A DNA stretch of 64,000 nt from Candidatus Desulfofervidaceae bacterium. GTDB lineage: Bacteria; Desulfobacterota; Desulfofervidia; Desulfofervidales; Desulfofervidaceae. Made by a program: the position numbers and the translations under genes. The stretch spans positions 124,001 through 188,000 of the forward strand of contig JALWFG010000016.1 of NCBI GenBank assembly GCA_027038965.1, in the 5' to 3' direction. This document shows, piece by piece, positions 34,758 through 43,510 of the stretch (position 1 is its first letter; the number at the start of each line of letters is the position of its first letter). The notes below the pieces were generated by a model that worked only from the letters and a program-made list of their open reading frames with translations, did not search any database and was not told the DNA's origin.

Positions 34758-35714
34758 ATGGCTTTAAAAGAGCTTGCTCCCATTATAGAGGCAATTGACA
34801 AGGAGATAAGAAATCATTTAAGGGCTCGGTCTCCTTTAGCCCAAGAAGTGGGTGAGTATATTCTAAAAAGCGGTGGCAAGAAGATAAGGCCACTGCTTTT
34901 TGTTTTATCGGCTCGGTTGTGTGGGGAGCAGAGTGGCAGGGAGCTTAAACTTGCTCCCATCTTTGAATATCTCCATGTGGCTACGCTTCTCCATGATGAT
35001 GTTATTGATGGGGCCTGTCTAAGGAGGGGAAAACCTTCAGCAAATGCCGTCTGGGGAAATACGATCCCAATTTTGGTTGGAGACTTTCTCTTAGCCAGTG
35101 CCTTGGAATTGGCCGCTTCTTCTGGAAATTTAAAGATGGTGGAGGTCCTTTCACAAACTACCTCTTTTCTGGCCCAAGGTGAGATCCAAGAAATTGTAAA
35201 GGCCAATCATTTGGAACTTAGCGAAGAGGAATATTATGAGATTATTAAGGGCAAGACGGCAGTACTTATCGGGGCAGCTACTAGATTAGGGGCCGTTTTG
35301 GCTAATGCCTTTGCGGAGCGAGAGAATAGATTGCAACATTACGGTTATAACTTAGGGATGGCCTTTCAGATTATGGATGATGTATTAGATTATATAGGCA
35401 ATGAGGAGGAGTTTGGTAAGCCTGTAGGACACGATTTATTGGAAGGTAAAGTAACCTTACCCCTTATTTATGCCCTGAGAGAGGCAACCAGCTCGGAAAG
35501 AGAACAGATAGGAAGATGCTTTAACAGGAAACACAAAGAGGATATAGATTTTATTATAGATTTTGTCAGAGCAAAAGGGGGTCCTCAAAAGGCCATTTCT
35601 AGGGCTAAAGAGTTGATTAATAAGGCCAAACAGGCCTTAGCACCCTTTCCAGGGGGATTTGTTAAAGACTCTTTGTTAGAAATAGCCGACTTTGTAATTG
35701 AGAGGCGATTCTAA
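34758..35714 (+). CDS. Polyprenyl diphosphate synthase (long-chain type)
   Basis: 318 residues. First aspartate-rich motif LLHDDVIDGACLRRGKPSAN (about residues 77-96), second MDDVLDY (about 207-213), and GDFLLASALELA between them; the GKKIRPLL start is also diagnostic. The length and small residues before the first DDxxD suggest a long-chain (octaprenyl-like) product for quinones or undecaprenyl-type carriers. It begins three bases after porB, so it shares the transcript of the redox cluster; a menaquinone side-chain role would make sense but is inference. Confidence 0.92.
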   Translation: MALKELAPIIEAIDKEIRNHLRARSPLAQEVGEYILKSGGKKIRPLLFVLSARLCGEQSGRELKLAPIFEYLHVATLLHDDVIDGACLRRGKPSANAVWGNTIPILVGDFLLASALELAASSGNLKMVEVLSQTTSFLAQGEIQEIVKANHLELSEEEYYEIIKGKTAVLIGAATRLGAVLANAFAERENRLQHYGYNLGMAFQIMDDVLDYIGNEEEFGKPVGHDLLEGKVTLPLIYALREATSSEREQIGRCFNRKHKEDIDFIIDFVRAKGGPQKAISRAKELINKAKQALAPFPGGFVKDSLLEIADFVIERRF

Positions 35715-35726
35715 ACAGGGGTTTTC

Positions 35727-36707
35727 ATGCCTGTTCTTACCTTGTGGGCACAATTTTTGTTTTGTGCCTTTTTCATTCTTGTGTCTGGGCAAAAGCTTTC
35801 GTTTTATGCGGATGTTATTGCCGAAAGATTTAATTTAAGCAAGGGCTGGATTGGTCTTCTGATTTTGGCACCAGTCACCTCTTTACCAGAGTTTTTTAAT
35901 GGAATAAGTGCTGTCTTATGGCTGAATGCCCCTAATATTGCTGTAGGAGACATTTTGGGGAGTTGCGTGTGTAACCTATCTTTTCTAGCCATCCTTGATT
36001 TAATTTCCGGCAGGGTTTCTTTAAGTCAAAGATTGAAGGGTTCCCATTTTTTATCTGCCAATTTTGGCATTATTATGATTTGTCTTATAGGATTTGGTAT
36101 TCTTATAGGTAAACATTTTTATTTTGCATGGTTTAGCCTGATCAGTCTTGGTTTATTTTTTCTATATTTCATAGCCTTGGGTTTGGTATTTAGAGAGGAG
36201 GTCAAGATAATTGCTTCGGAACTGGTACATCCAGAAGTGGCTTTAGATCAAGCAATAAAAAAGTTTTTATTAAATGCCGCAATTATTATTTTGGCCGCTA
36301 CGTGGTTGCCTAGGGTAGGGAAGGAATTGGCCTTGGTTACAGGCCTTGGCCAAACATTTATAGGCAGCAGTTTGATTGCCTTTAGCACTTCTTTGCCTGA
36401 ATTCGTAGTTACCCTTTCGGCCTTTAGACTCGGAAGTGCCGATATGGCAGTGGCCAATATTTTGGGTAGTAATATCGTAAATCTTTTTCTTATCTCAATT
36501 TATGATTTTTTATACCTTTCAGGCCCCCTGCTCACTTTTGTAGACCAGCAACAATTTGTAAACATCTTTTCGGCCGTTTTGATGACAACCACCTTTATCT
36601 TGGATATTTATTTAAAACCTGCTAAAAGGGCAATCTTTAGTTTTTTAAGCGTTTTTTTAATAAGTATTTATTGTTTTAACTCTTTTGTCCTTTACTTACT
36701 ACGTTAA
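35727..36707 (+). CDS. CaCA-family Na+/Ca2+ (cation) exchanger
   Basis: 326 residues, about ten membrane segments in two inverted halves. Each half has an alpha-repeat: LAPVTSLPEFFNGISA with GDILGSCVCNLSF (about residues 50-90) and GSSLIAFSTSLPEFVVTLSA with NILGSNIVNLFLI (about 210-255). The protein exchanges Na+ or H+ for Ca2+ or K+. It ends the run of genes starting at 23394; no tie to the redox enzymes is evident beyond the shared strand and 12-base gap. Confidence 0.9.
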   Translation: MPVLTLWAQFLFCAFFILVSGQKLSFYADVIAERFNLSKGWIGLLILAPVTSLPEFFNGISAVLWLNAPNIAVGDILGSCVCNLSFLAILDLISGRVSLSQRLKGSHFLSANFGIIMICLIGFGILIGKHFYFAWFSLISLGLFFLYFIALGLVFREEVKIIASELVHPEVALDQAIKKFLLNAAIIILAATWLPRVGKELALVTGLGQTFIGSSLIAFSTSLPEFVVTLSAFRLGSADMAVANILGSNIVNLFLISIYDFLYLSGPLLTFVDQQQFVNIFSAVLMTTTFILDIYLKPAKRAIFSFLSVFLISIYCFNSFVLYLLR

Positions 36708-36867
36708 TAACTTTAAAGGTCAGGTTGATAAAAATAGGTAAAAGATCAATTTGCATTTTGGTTATAGAAAGAATATGGCAGGGAGGTAGAGGTTTGACCT
36801 TTTGCTTCTTTTCAGAGGCCAATTATCTATTTCTTTTACTGCCCAAAAATTTTTGAAAGAAAAAAGC

Positions 36868-36895
36868 TTGACAAAAAGAGAAAATCCAATTAAAT
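36868..36895 (+). promoter_or_regulatory. Putative promoter of the second Hdr block
   Basis: TTGACA (36868-36873), a 16-base spacer and TTAAAT (36890-36895) in the 244-base gap before the HdrA gene at 36952. Nothing else recognisable lies in that gap. The -10 is weak. Confidence 0.35.
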
Positions 36896-36951
36896 GCTTT
36901 TTATCTCCTTTTATTAATTAAATAAAGATAGATTAATAGGGTTATAATGAA

Positions 36952-39900
36952 ATGAAGAAAGTATTAGTGATTGGTGGTGGAGTTGGAGGTATTGAAGCGG
37001 CGTTAGAATTAGCAAATTTAGGTCATTATGTTTATCTAGTTGAAAAATCTCCCTTTCTTGGCGGGTTGATACCTAGCCTGTTAAAAACCTATCCCGTTTG
37101 CTTTTACTGCAATTTTTTCCCTAAACTTTCAGAGTGCGAAAATCATTTCAATATCCAAACCTTAACCCAGACCCAAATAAAGGATATTGAAGGCCAAGTA
37201 GGGCAATTTAAGGTAAAGGCGATAAGAGAGTCTAGATACATAGACATGAACAAATGCACCTCTTGTGGTTTATGTGCTGAACAATGTCCTCAAGAGATAG
37301 ATTACCCCTTTAATGGAAGTTTGAGAAAGAGAAAGGCCGTTTATCTCCCTCATCCTTGGGCTATCCCCCATAAGTACGTGATAGACAAAAATGCCTGTCT
37401 CTTCTTTAAAGATAAAAGCTGTCGGAAGTGCGAAGAGGTCTGTCCCGTTCAGGCCATAAATCTTGGAACCCAAAGTGAAGAATTAGAATTGGAGGTAGAT
37501 TCTGTTATTTTCGCAGCTGGGGCCAGCCTTTCTGACCCTGCTATTTGTGAACGTTACCATTACCTTTCTCTTCCAAATGTGATTACAGGCATGGAACTGG
37601 AGTGTTTGTTAAAGGATTCTATCAAATTATATGGCCATCTTGTTCGACCTTCAGATAAAAAACGGGTTAAAAAGGTGGCGTGGCTTCAGTGTGTGGGTTC
37701 TAGAGAACTTAATAAAGATAAGTGCGGATATTGTTCTTCTGTTTGTTGTATGTATGCCCTAAAAGAGGCCTTAATTTCTAGAAAAACTAGCGATGTAGAG
37801 GCGACTATTTTTTTTATGGATTTAAGGGCTTATGGAAAGTATTTTGAAGAATATTATCAAAAGGCCAAAGACTTGGGTATTCGTTTTGTGAGGTCAAGGG
37901 TTCATGCCTTGAGTCCTTCGCCAGAGGAAGGCAATGTCATCGTAAAATATGCTGACGAAAATGGCGATTTGATTGAAGAGGAATTTGACTTAGTCTCCCT
38001 TTCAGTAGGATTCCATCCTTCTGCGGATGTGGTTGCCATTGCTCAAAAGTTGGGCGTTAATTTAAATAAATATCATTTTGTGGAAACTACTTCCTTTACT
38101 CCTGTCCAAACCTCTAGGCCAGGTGTTTACGTTTGTGGCGTATTTCAAGAACCCAAAGATATTTTGGATACGACCACCCAATCCAGCGCAGCCGTTGCCG
38201 AAGTAACGGCCAATTTGAATACCTTATCTTCTTCCAAAAAGATGGAGTCTCCAGTAGCCTGGGAAGAGAAGGAGACAAAAATAGGTGTATTTCTTTGCCA
38301 ATGTTTGGGCACCATTAGCGAGGTAATTGACCTAGAGGCCATTTCCCAAGAGCTTCAGGCAGATCCAGAAATAGCTTTCTGTGATATTTATCCTTCTCTT
38401 TGTAGCTTGGAAGGAAGAAAATTTATTCAAGAGAAAATAAAGGAATTGGGACTTAGTCGGATATTAATTGGGGCCTGTAGCCCAAAGCTATATGAACTTC
38501 ATTTCCAAGCCCTTGTTAAAGAGGCGGGTGTATGTCCTTATTTGATGGAAATGGCCAATTTGAGAGAGCAGTGTGCTTGGCCACATTTAGAACAAAGAGA
38601 GCTTGCTACCCAAAAGGCGAAGGCACTGGTTAAAATGGCTCTAGCAAAACTGAGGCTTGATAAGGCAATTAGAAGGCAGGTAGCACTTCCCTTTAAATCT
38701 ATATTGGTGGTAGGGGGAGGCATAGCAGGACTTGTGGCGGCCTTACAAAGTGCCAAATTGGGTTTTGAAGTTTATCTGGTAGAAAAGGCAGAGCAGCTTG
38801 GTGGGATAGTTAACAAAATCCATCTTACTTGGAAAGGAGAAGATGCCCAAGCGTATTTAAAAAATCTTTTAGAAGAGGTGACTAACCATCCTCGAATTCA
38901 TATATACACCAAGGCTGAAGTCGTAGATTCTTCAGGGCAAATTGGACATTTTAAGACCTCAGTTAAAACTTCCTCAGGAATTAAACACATTGAACACGGA
39001 GCGATTATTTTGGCCTCTGGGGCAGAGGGTTATCGGCCCAAGGAGTATCTTTATGGGAAACATTCCCGGGTGTTAACTTCTTTAGAACTTCAACAAAAGA
39101 TCTTTCAACAGGCTCCTGAGGTAATAAATGCCCAAAAAGTTGTTTTTATCCAATGTGTGGGGTCTCGCAACAATGAACATCCTTATTGCAGCCGCATATG
39201 TTGTACCCAAACGATGAAAAATGCCCTCTTACTTAAGGAAAGAAATCCTCAGGCCGATATCTATGTCCTCTATCGGGATATTAGGACTTATGGGTTTAAA
39301 GAAGACCTTTATCGGGAGGCTAGGGCGAAGGGTATTGTCTTTGTGCGCTATGACGTGAATGACCTCCCAAGGGTAGAAATGTTAAAAAGGCCTTCAGGAA
39401 GGGGGTTTTTACCCAAGTTAAGGGTTGAAGTTAACGATTCCCTTCTAAAGAAAAAATTGATTTTGGATGCCGACATTGTGGCCCTGGCAACAGGCATTGT
39501 ATCTAGGGAAGACAATCGAAGATTGGCCCAAATCTTTCATGTTCCTATTGATGAACACGGATTCTTTAAAGAAGATGTTAGGGCCTTGAGTGCAGTCAAT
39601 TCTATGGCCGAGGGCGTTTTTGTCTGTGGACTGGCCCAAGGGCCCAAGTTTATTGATGAAAGTATTGCCCAAGCTATGGCAACGGCTAGTAAGGCAGCCC
39701 AGATATTATATGGAGACCAAATTGAGCTTACGCCGTTTGTTTCAGAGGTGATTGATGAAAATTGCGATGGCTGCGGTTATTGTGTGGAGGCTTGTCCCTT
39801 TAAGGCACTTCGTTTAGTGGAATATATGAATCAGGGCGAAGTAAAGAAGGTAGCTGAGGTTAATGTGGCTTTATGTCAAGGATGTGGTGTCTGTCAGGCG

Positions 39901-39987
39901 ACCTGTCCCAAAAATGGTATCCAAGTGGCGAATTTTAGACTTGATCAATTTTCAGCCATGATAGAGGCGGCCTTAGAGACAGTTTAA
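36952..39987 (+). CDS. hdrA: HdrA-like FAD/iron-sulfur protein, internally duplicated (copy 2)
   Basis: 1011 residues with the same two-half plan as the protein at 25481: FAD motifs VIGGGVGGIEAALELA (about 4) and VVGGGIAGLVAALQSA (about 583), two CVGSR...YCS..CC motifs, and clusters CTSCGLCAEQC (about 103), CRKCEEVC (about 163), CDGCGYCVEAC (about 939) and CQGCGVCQATC (about 977). It departs from the other copies in two places: the PTNDCS.CILSPKL segment reads YPVCFYCNFFPKL (about 44-56), and the FVCHCG linker reads FLCQCLG. These may alter a cluster or flavin environment. It heads HdrA-HdrC-HdrA-MvhD. Confidence 0.9.
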   Translation: MKKVLVIGGGVGGIEAALELANLGHYVYLVEKSPFLGGLIPSLLKTYPVCFYCNFFPKLSECENHFNIQTLTQTQIKDIEGQVGQFKVKAIRESRYIDMNKCTSCGLCAEQCPQEIDYPFNGSLRKRKAVYLPHPWAIPHKYVIDKNACLFFKDKSCRKCEEVCPVQAINLGTQSEELELEVDSVIFAAGASLSDPAICERYHYLSLPNVITGMELECLLKDSIKLYGHLVRPSDKKRVKKVAWLQCVGSRELNKDKCGYCSSVCCMYALKEALISRKTSDVEATIFFMDLRAYGKYFEEYYQKAKDLGIRFVRSRVHALSPSPEEGNVIVKYADENGDLIEEEFDLVSLSVGFHPSADVVAIAQKLGVNLNKYHFVETTSFTPVQTSRPGVYVCGVFQEPKDILDTTTQSSAAVAEVTANLNTLSSSKKMESPVAWEEKETKIGVFLCQCLGTISEVIDLEAISQELQADPEIAFCDIYPSLCSLEGRKFIQEKIKELGLSRILIGACSPKLYELHFQALVKEAGVCPYLMEMANLREQCAWPHLEQRELATQKAKALVKMALAKLRLDKAIRRQVALPFKSILVVGGGIAGLVAALQSAKLGFEVYLVEKAEQLGGIVNKIHLTWKGEDAQAYLKNLLEEVTNHPRIHIYTKAEVVDSSGQIGHFKTSVKTSSGIKHIEHGAIILASGAEGYRPKEYLYGKHSRVLTSLELQQKIFQQAPEVINAQKVVFIQCVGSRNNEHPYCSRICCTQTMKNALLLKERNPQADIYVLYRDIRTYGFKEDLYREARAKGIVFVRYDVNDLPRVEMLKRPSGRGFLPKLRVEVNDSLLKKKLILDADIVALATGIVSREDNRRLAQIFHVPIDEHGFFKEDVRALSAVNSMAEGVFVCGLAQGPKFIDESIAQAMATASKAAQILYGDQIELTPFVSEVIDENCDGCGYCVEACPFKALRLVEYMNQGEVKKVAEVNVALCQGCGVCQATCPKNGIQVANFRLDQFSAMIEAALETV

Positions 39988-39999
39988 AGGAGGGTTACC

Positions 40000-40461
40000 T
40001 TGAAAGAGATATATCTAAACAAAACAGATCCTAATTTTAAGTTTGAAGTAGCAAATAAATTGGGTGGAGAAAGCTTGAAGGCCTGTTTTGCTTGTGGGGC
40101 CTGTACTGGGGCCTGTCCAGTAAAGGGTGTTAATGGTGAATTTGACCCTCGCAAAATTATCAGGATGATTCTATTGGGCCTAAAGGAAGAAGTGCTTTCC
40201 TCTAATCTTATTTGGTATTGCCTTCTTTGCAATACCTGTTCCTTTGTTTGTCCTCAGGATGTGAAGTTTAGCGAAGTTATGGGAGTTTTAAGAGAAATGG
40301 CGGTTAATGATGGACATGTATCTCCTTCTCTATTGAATACGATGAAGGATGTGGACAAATTTTTTCTTGATTTGCGGCAAAAAGCCTTATTTAAGCTTTT
40401 AGAAGGAAAGGATAAACCCATAGAAGTAGATATAAAAGAGTTTGTTAAATCTCTGCTTTAG
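40000..40461 (+). CDS. hdrC: HdrC-like protein, second copy
   Basis: 153 residues starting at TTG, supported by the strong AGGAGGG at 39988-39994 and the absence of a nearby ATG. Ligand sets CFACGACTGACP (about 28-39) and CLLCNTCSFVCP (about 71-82). It lies between two HdrA genes. No HdrB partner is adjacent in this block, so it may serve the HdrB at 32053 or another acceptor. Confidence 0.9.
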   Translation: MKEIYLNKTDPNFKFEVANKLGGESLKACFACGACTGACPVKGVNGEFDPRKIIRMILLGLKEEVLSSNLIWYCLLCNTCSFVCPQDVKFSEVMGVLREMAVNDGHVSPSLLNTMKDVDKFFLDLRQKALFKLLEGKDKPIEVDIKEFVKSLL

Positions 40462-40472
40462 AGGGAGACAAA

Positions 40473-43400
40473 GTGCTTTCTGAAAACAAAGAAAACATCA
40501 TTGGAGCTGTTATGGTGGTGGGGGGAGGTGTGGCTGGGGTTCAAGCCTCCCTTGATTTGGCTGAAATGGGCTATTATGTCTATCTATTAGAAGAGAAGTC
40601 TTCTATTGGTGGTGTAATGGCAGAGTTGGATAAGACGTTTCCTACGAATGATTGTTCTCTCTGCATTCTCTCTCCAAAATTGGTAGAAGCAGGAAGACAC
40701 CCCAATATTAAGATTATCACCCAAGCCAAGATCAAACATATAGAAGGCGAGGCGGGAAATTACAAGGTTACTGTTTTGAAGCGCCCTCGGTATGTAGATG
40801 AAACAAAATGCACCGCTTGTGGCATCTGTAGTAGTTATTGTCCAACTCAGATTTGGGATACTTACAATGCCAAGCTTTGCACTACCAAGGCCATTCATAT
40901 TGATTACCCTCAAGCCGTTCCTACTTCTTATGTGATTGATCCAGATGCATGTCTCTATTTGAATAAACAAGAGTGTCAGATCTGTGTTCCTACCTGTAAG
41001 GCCGGGGCAATAGATTTTTCTCAACAACCAGAAGAAAAACAATTGGAAGTGGGTGCGATTATTTTAACCCCTGGATTTAGTCCGGTAGATGTATATAAGC
41101 GGAATGATTATGGATATGCAGATTTTCCCAATGTGATTACCAGTGTTGAATTTGAACGAATTATGTGTGCCTCTGGCCCATTTAAGGGTGAAATTTTGCG
41201 ACCTTCTGATTATACCCATCCTCATCGCATTGCCTTTATCCAATGTATTGGGTCTAGAGAAAGGCAGCACCCTTACTGTTCTGCCGTATGCTGTATGTAT
41301 GCCATCAAAGAGGCCACGGTGGCCTTAGAACATAGTTCCGACTTGGATATTACCATCTTTTATATGGACATGAGGACCCAAGGTAAGGGGTTTGATGAAT
41401 TCTTTGAGCGAGCCAAGAATGAATATAAAATTAGATTTGTGCGGTCTCGGATAGGAAAAATAAGAGAGACAGAGAATCACAATTTAATTGTTACCTATGC
41501 CTTGGAAGACGGAAGAAGATTGGAAGAAGAATTTGATATGGTAGTGCTTTCTGTGGGAATGGAGCCTCCGAAAAGCGCTGGAGAATTAACCAGAGCCTTA
41601 CAAATAGGACAGAACAAGTATGGTTTTTGCCTGACGCATGAATTTTCTCCTGTACATACTACAAAAAAAGGTATTTTTGTGGCTGGGGCCTTTCAGGGTC
41701 CCAAGGACATTCCTGAGAGTGTAACCCAAGCTAGTGGGGCCGCGGCCTGTGCTTCTAGTCTTTTATTCCCTGCCAGAAATACCCTGATTGCCCACAAGGA
41801 GTATCCTCCTGAAAAGGAAATTGGCGACGAGCCTCGGATAGGGGTGTTTGTATGCCATTGTGGTATCAACATTGGTGGGGTTGTAAATGTGCCCGAGGTG
41901 CGGAAATATGCCGCCAAGTTAAAGAACGTTGTTTTTGCGGATGAAAACTTTTATAGCTGCTCCCAAGACACTCAGGAGCGCATAAAAGAGATGATCGAAA
42001 AGTATGACCTGAATCGGATTGTTGTGGCCGCCTGTACTCCGAGGACTCATGAACCTTTGTTTCAAGAGACCATTAGAGAGGCCGGTTTGAATCGGTGTCT
42101 CTTTGAATTTGCCAATATCCGTGACCAATGTTCTTGGGTTCATATGCACGAAAAAGAGGCAGCTACACAAAAGGCCAAGGATTTGGTTCGGATGGCCGTA
42201 GCTAAGGCGCGAAAGCTTCAGCCTTTAAAGGAGGAAACAGTAAAGGTTATCCCCAAGGCGTTGATTATAGGTGGTGGTGTAGCCGGGATGACGGCAGCCT
42301 TGGAATTGGCCAAACAGGGCTTTAAATGCTATTTGGTGGAAAAGGAGGCTGAACTTGGAGGTAACCTCAGGCATGTATATTATACCCTAGAAGGTAATGA
42401 CCCTCAGGCCTTTTTAAAAGACTTGATAACTCGGGTTCAAGAACACCCATTGATCGATGTATTTGTGAATGCTGAAATTGAGGAAATTAATGGTTATGTG
42501 GGTAATTTTAAGACCAAGGTTGTTTCTAAAAAAGGTGGTCCTCAAGAGTTTGACCATGGCGTAATCATTGTGGCTACAGGGGGGCATCAATATCGGCCTG
42601 ATGAATATCTTTATGGCAAAGACGAACGGGTTTTGACCCAAATGGAACTGGAAGAAAAGATAGCTACGGGCAAAATTGATAAGGATACATTGAAAAATGT
42701 AGTGATGATTCAATGTGTAGGTTCTCGGGAAGGAGAGAGACCCTACTGTAGCAAAATCTGTTGTAGCCATGCCCTTAAGAATGCCTTAAAGATTAAGGAA
42801 ATCAATCCTCAAGCCAATGTTTATATTCTGTGTCGGGAAGTGAGGGCATATGGATTTAAAGAAGAGTTTTATTCCCAGGCCAGGGATAAGGGCATAATTT
42901 TTGTCCGCTATAGCAAGGAAAACAAGCCAAAAGTAGAGAAAGATAATGGAAAATTAAGGGTGAGTGTATTTGATCCCATTTTGCAGAAGGGCCTGGTTAT
43001 AGAGCCTAGTCTAGTAGCCTTAAGTGTAGCCATTGTTCCTAATGATGTAAGGGAGTTGGCTAAACAACTTAAGACCCCTCTTACGAAAGAGGGATTTTTC
43101 CTTGAAGCTCATGTGAAGTTGCGACCCGTAGAGGCAGCCGTAGATGGAATCTTTTATGCAGGCATTGCCCATTTCCCTAAGCCTGTAGATGAAACCATCT
43201 CTCAGGCCTTAGCCGCCGCAGCCAAAGCAACCGTAGTAATGGCTAAAGGGGAAGTCAAGGTTGAACCCATTGTTTCTTCAGTAGATGAGCAACGGTGTAT
43301 TGGTTGTGGAATTTGTGAGAAGTTGTGTCCATATAAGGCGATTAGAATTGTAAAGATGGGGAAAAAGAGAAAGGCAGAGACCATTTCTGCTTCGTGTAAG

Positions 43401-43508
43401 GGTTGTGGGGTGTGTTCAGCTCATTGTCCTCAACAAGCAATTATTATGGGGCGCTTTACGAATGAACAGATAAGGGCTCAAATAGAGGCCTTTGGTAAGG
43501 AGGAATAG
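40473..43508 (+). CDS. hdrA: HdrA-like FAD/iron-sulfur protein, internally duplicated (copy 3)
   Basis: 1011 residues, GTG start after GAGGGAGA. FAD motifs VVGGGVAGVQASLDLA (about 15) and IIGGGVAGMTAALELA (about 597); two repeats of the C(V/I)GSR...YCS..CC motif; clusters CTACGICSSYC (about 113), CQICVPTC (about 169), CIGCGICEKLC (about 942) and CKGCGVCSAHC (about 976). FVCHCGINIGG is intact (about 460). Relative to copy 1 the LSECGR cysteine is lost (VEAGRH). It is closer to copy 1 than to copy 2 in these motifs. Directly followed by the MvhD gene. Confidence 0.92.
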   Translation: MLSENKENIIGAVMVVGGGVAGVQASLDLAEMGYYVYLLEEKSSIGGVMAELDKTFPTNDCSLCILSPKLVEAGRHPNIKIITQAKIKHIEGEAGNYKVTVLKRPRYVDETKCTACGICSSYCPTQIWDTYNAKLCTTKAIHIDYPQAVPTSYVIDPDACLYLNKQECQICVPTCKAGAIDFSQQPEEKQLEVGAIILTPGFSPVDVYKRNDYGYADFPNVITSVEFERIMCASGPFKGEILRPSDYTHPHRIAFIQCIGSRERQHPYCSAVCCMYAIKEATVALEHSSDLDITIFYMDMRTQGKGFDEFFERAKNEYKIRFVRSRIGKIRETENHNLIVTYALEDGRRLEEEFDMVVLSVGMEPPKSAGELTRALQIGQNKYGFCLTHEFSPVHTTKKGIFVAGAFQGPKDIPESVTQASGAAACASSLLFPARNTLIAHKEYPPEKEIGDEPRIGVFVCHCGINIGGVVNVPEVRKYAAKLKNVVFADENFYSCSQDTQERIKEMIEKYDLNRIVVAACTPRTHEPLFQETIREAGLNRCLFEFANIRDQCSWVHMHEKEAATQKAKDLVRMAVAKARKLQPLKEETVKVIPKALIIGGGVAGMTAALELAKQGFKCYLVEKEAELGGNLRHVYYTLEGNDPQAFLKDLITRVQEHPLIDVFVNAEIEEINGYVGNFKTKVVSKKGGPQEFDHGVIIVATGGHQYRPDEYLYGKDERVLTQMELEEKIATGKIDKDTLKNVVMIQCVGSREGERPYCSKICCSHALKNALKIKEINPQANVYILCREVRAYGFKEEFYSQARDKGIIFVRYSKENKPKVEKDNGKLRVSVFDPILQKGLVIEPSLVALSVAIVPNDVRELAKQLKTPLTKEGFFLEAHVKLRPVEAAVDGIFYAGIAHFPKPVDETISQALAAAAKATVVMAKGEVKVEPIVSSVDEQRCIGCGICEKLCPYKAIRIVKMGKKRKAETISASCKGCGVCSAHCPQQAIIMGRFTNEQIRAQIEAFGKEE

Positions 43509-43510
43509 AA

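Noticed and set aside
40473-43508. Possible selenocysteine TGA codons in the Hdr and MvhD genes
   Set aside because: All expected cluster positions are cysteines, and the genes are open without internal TGA.
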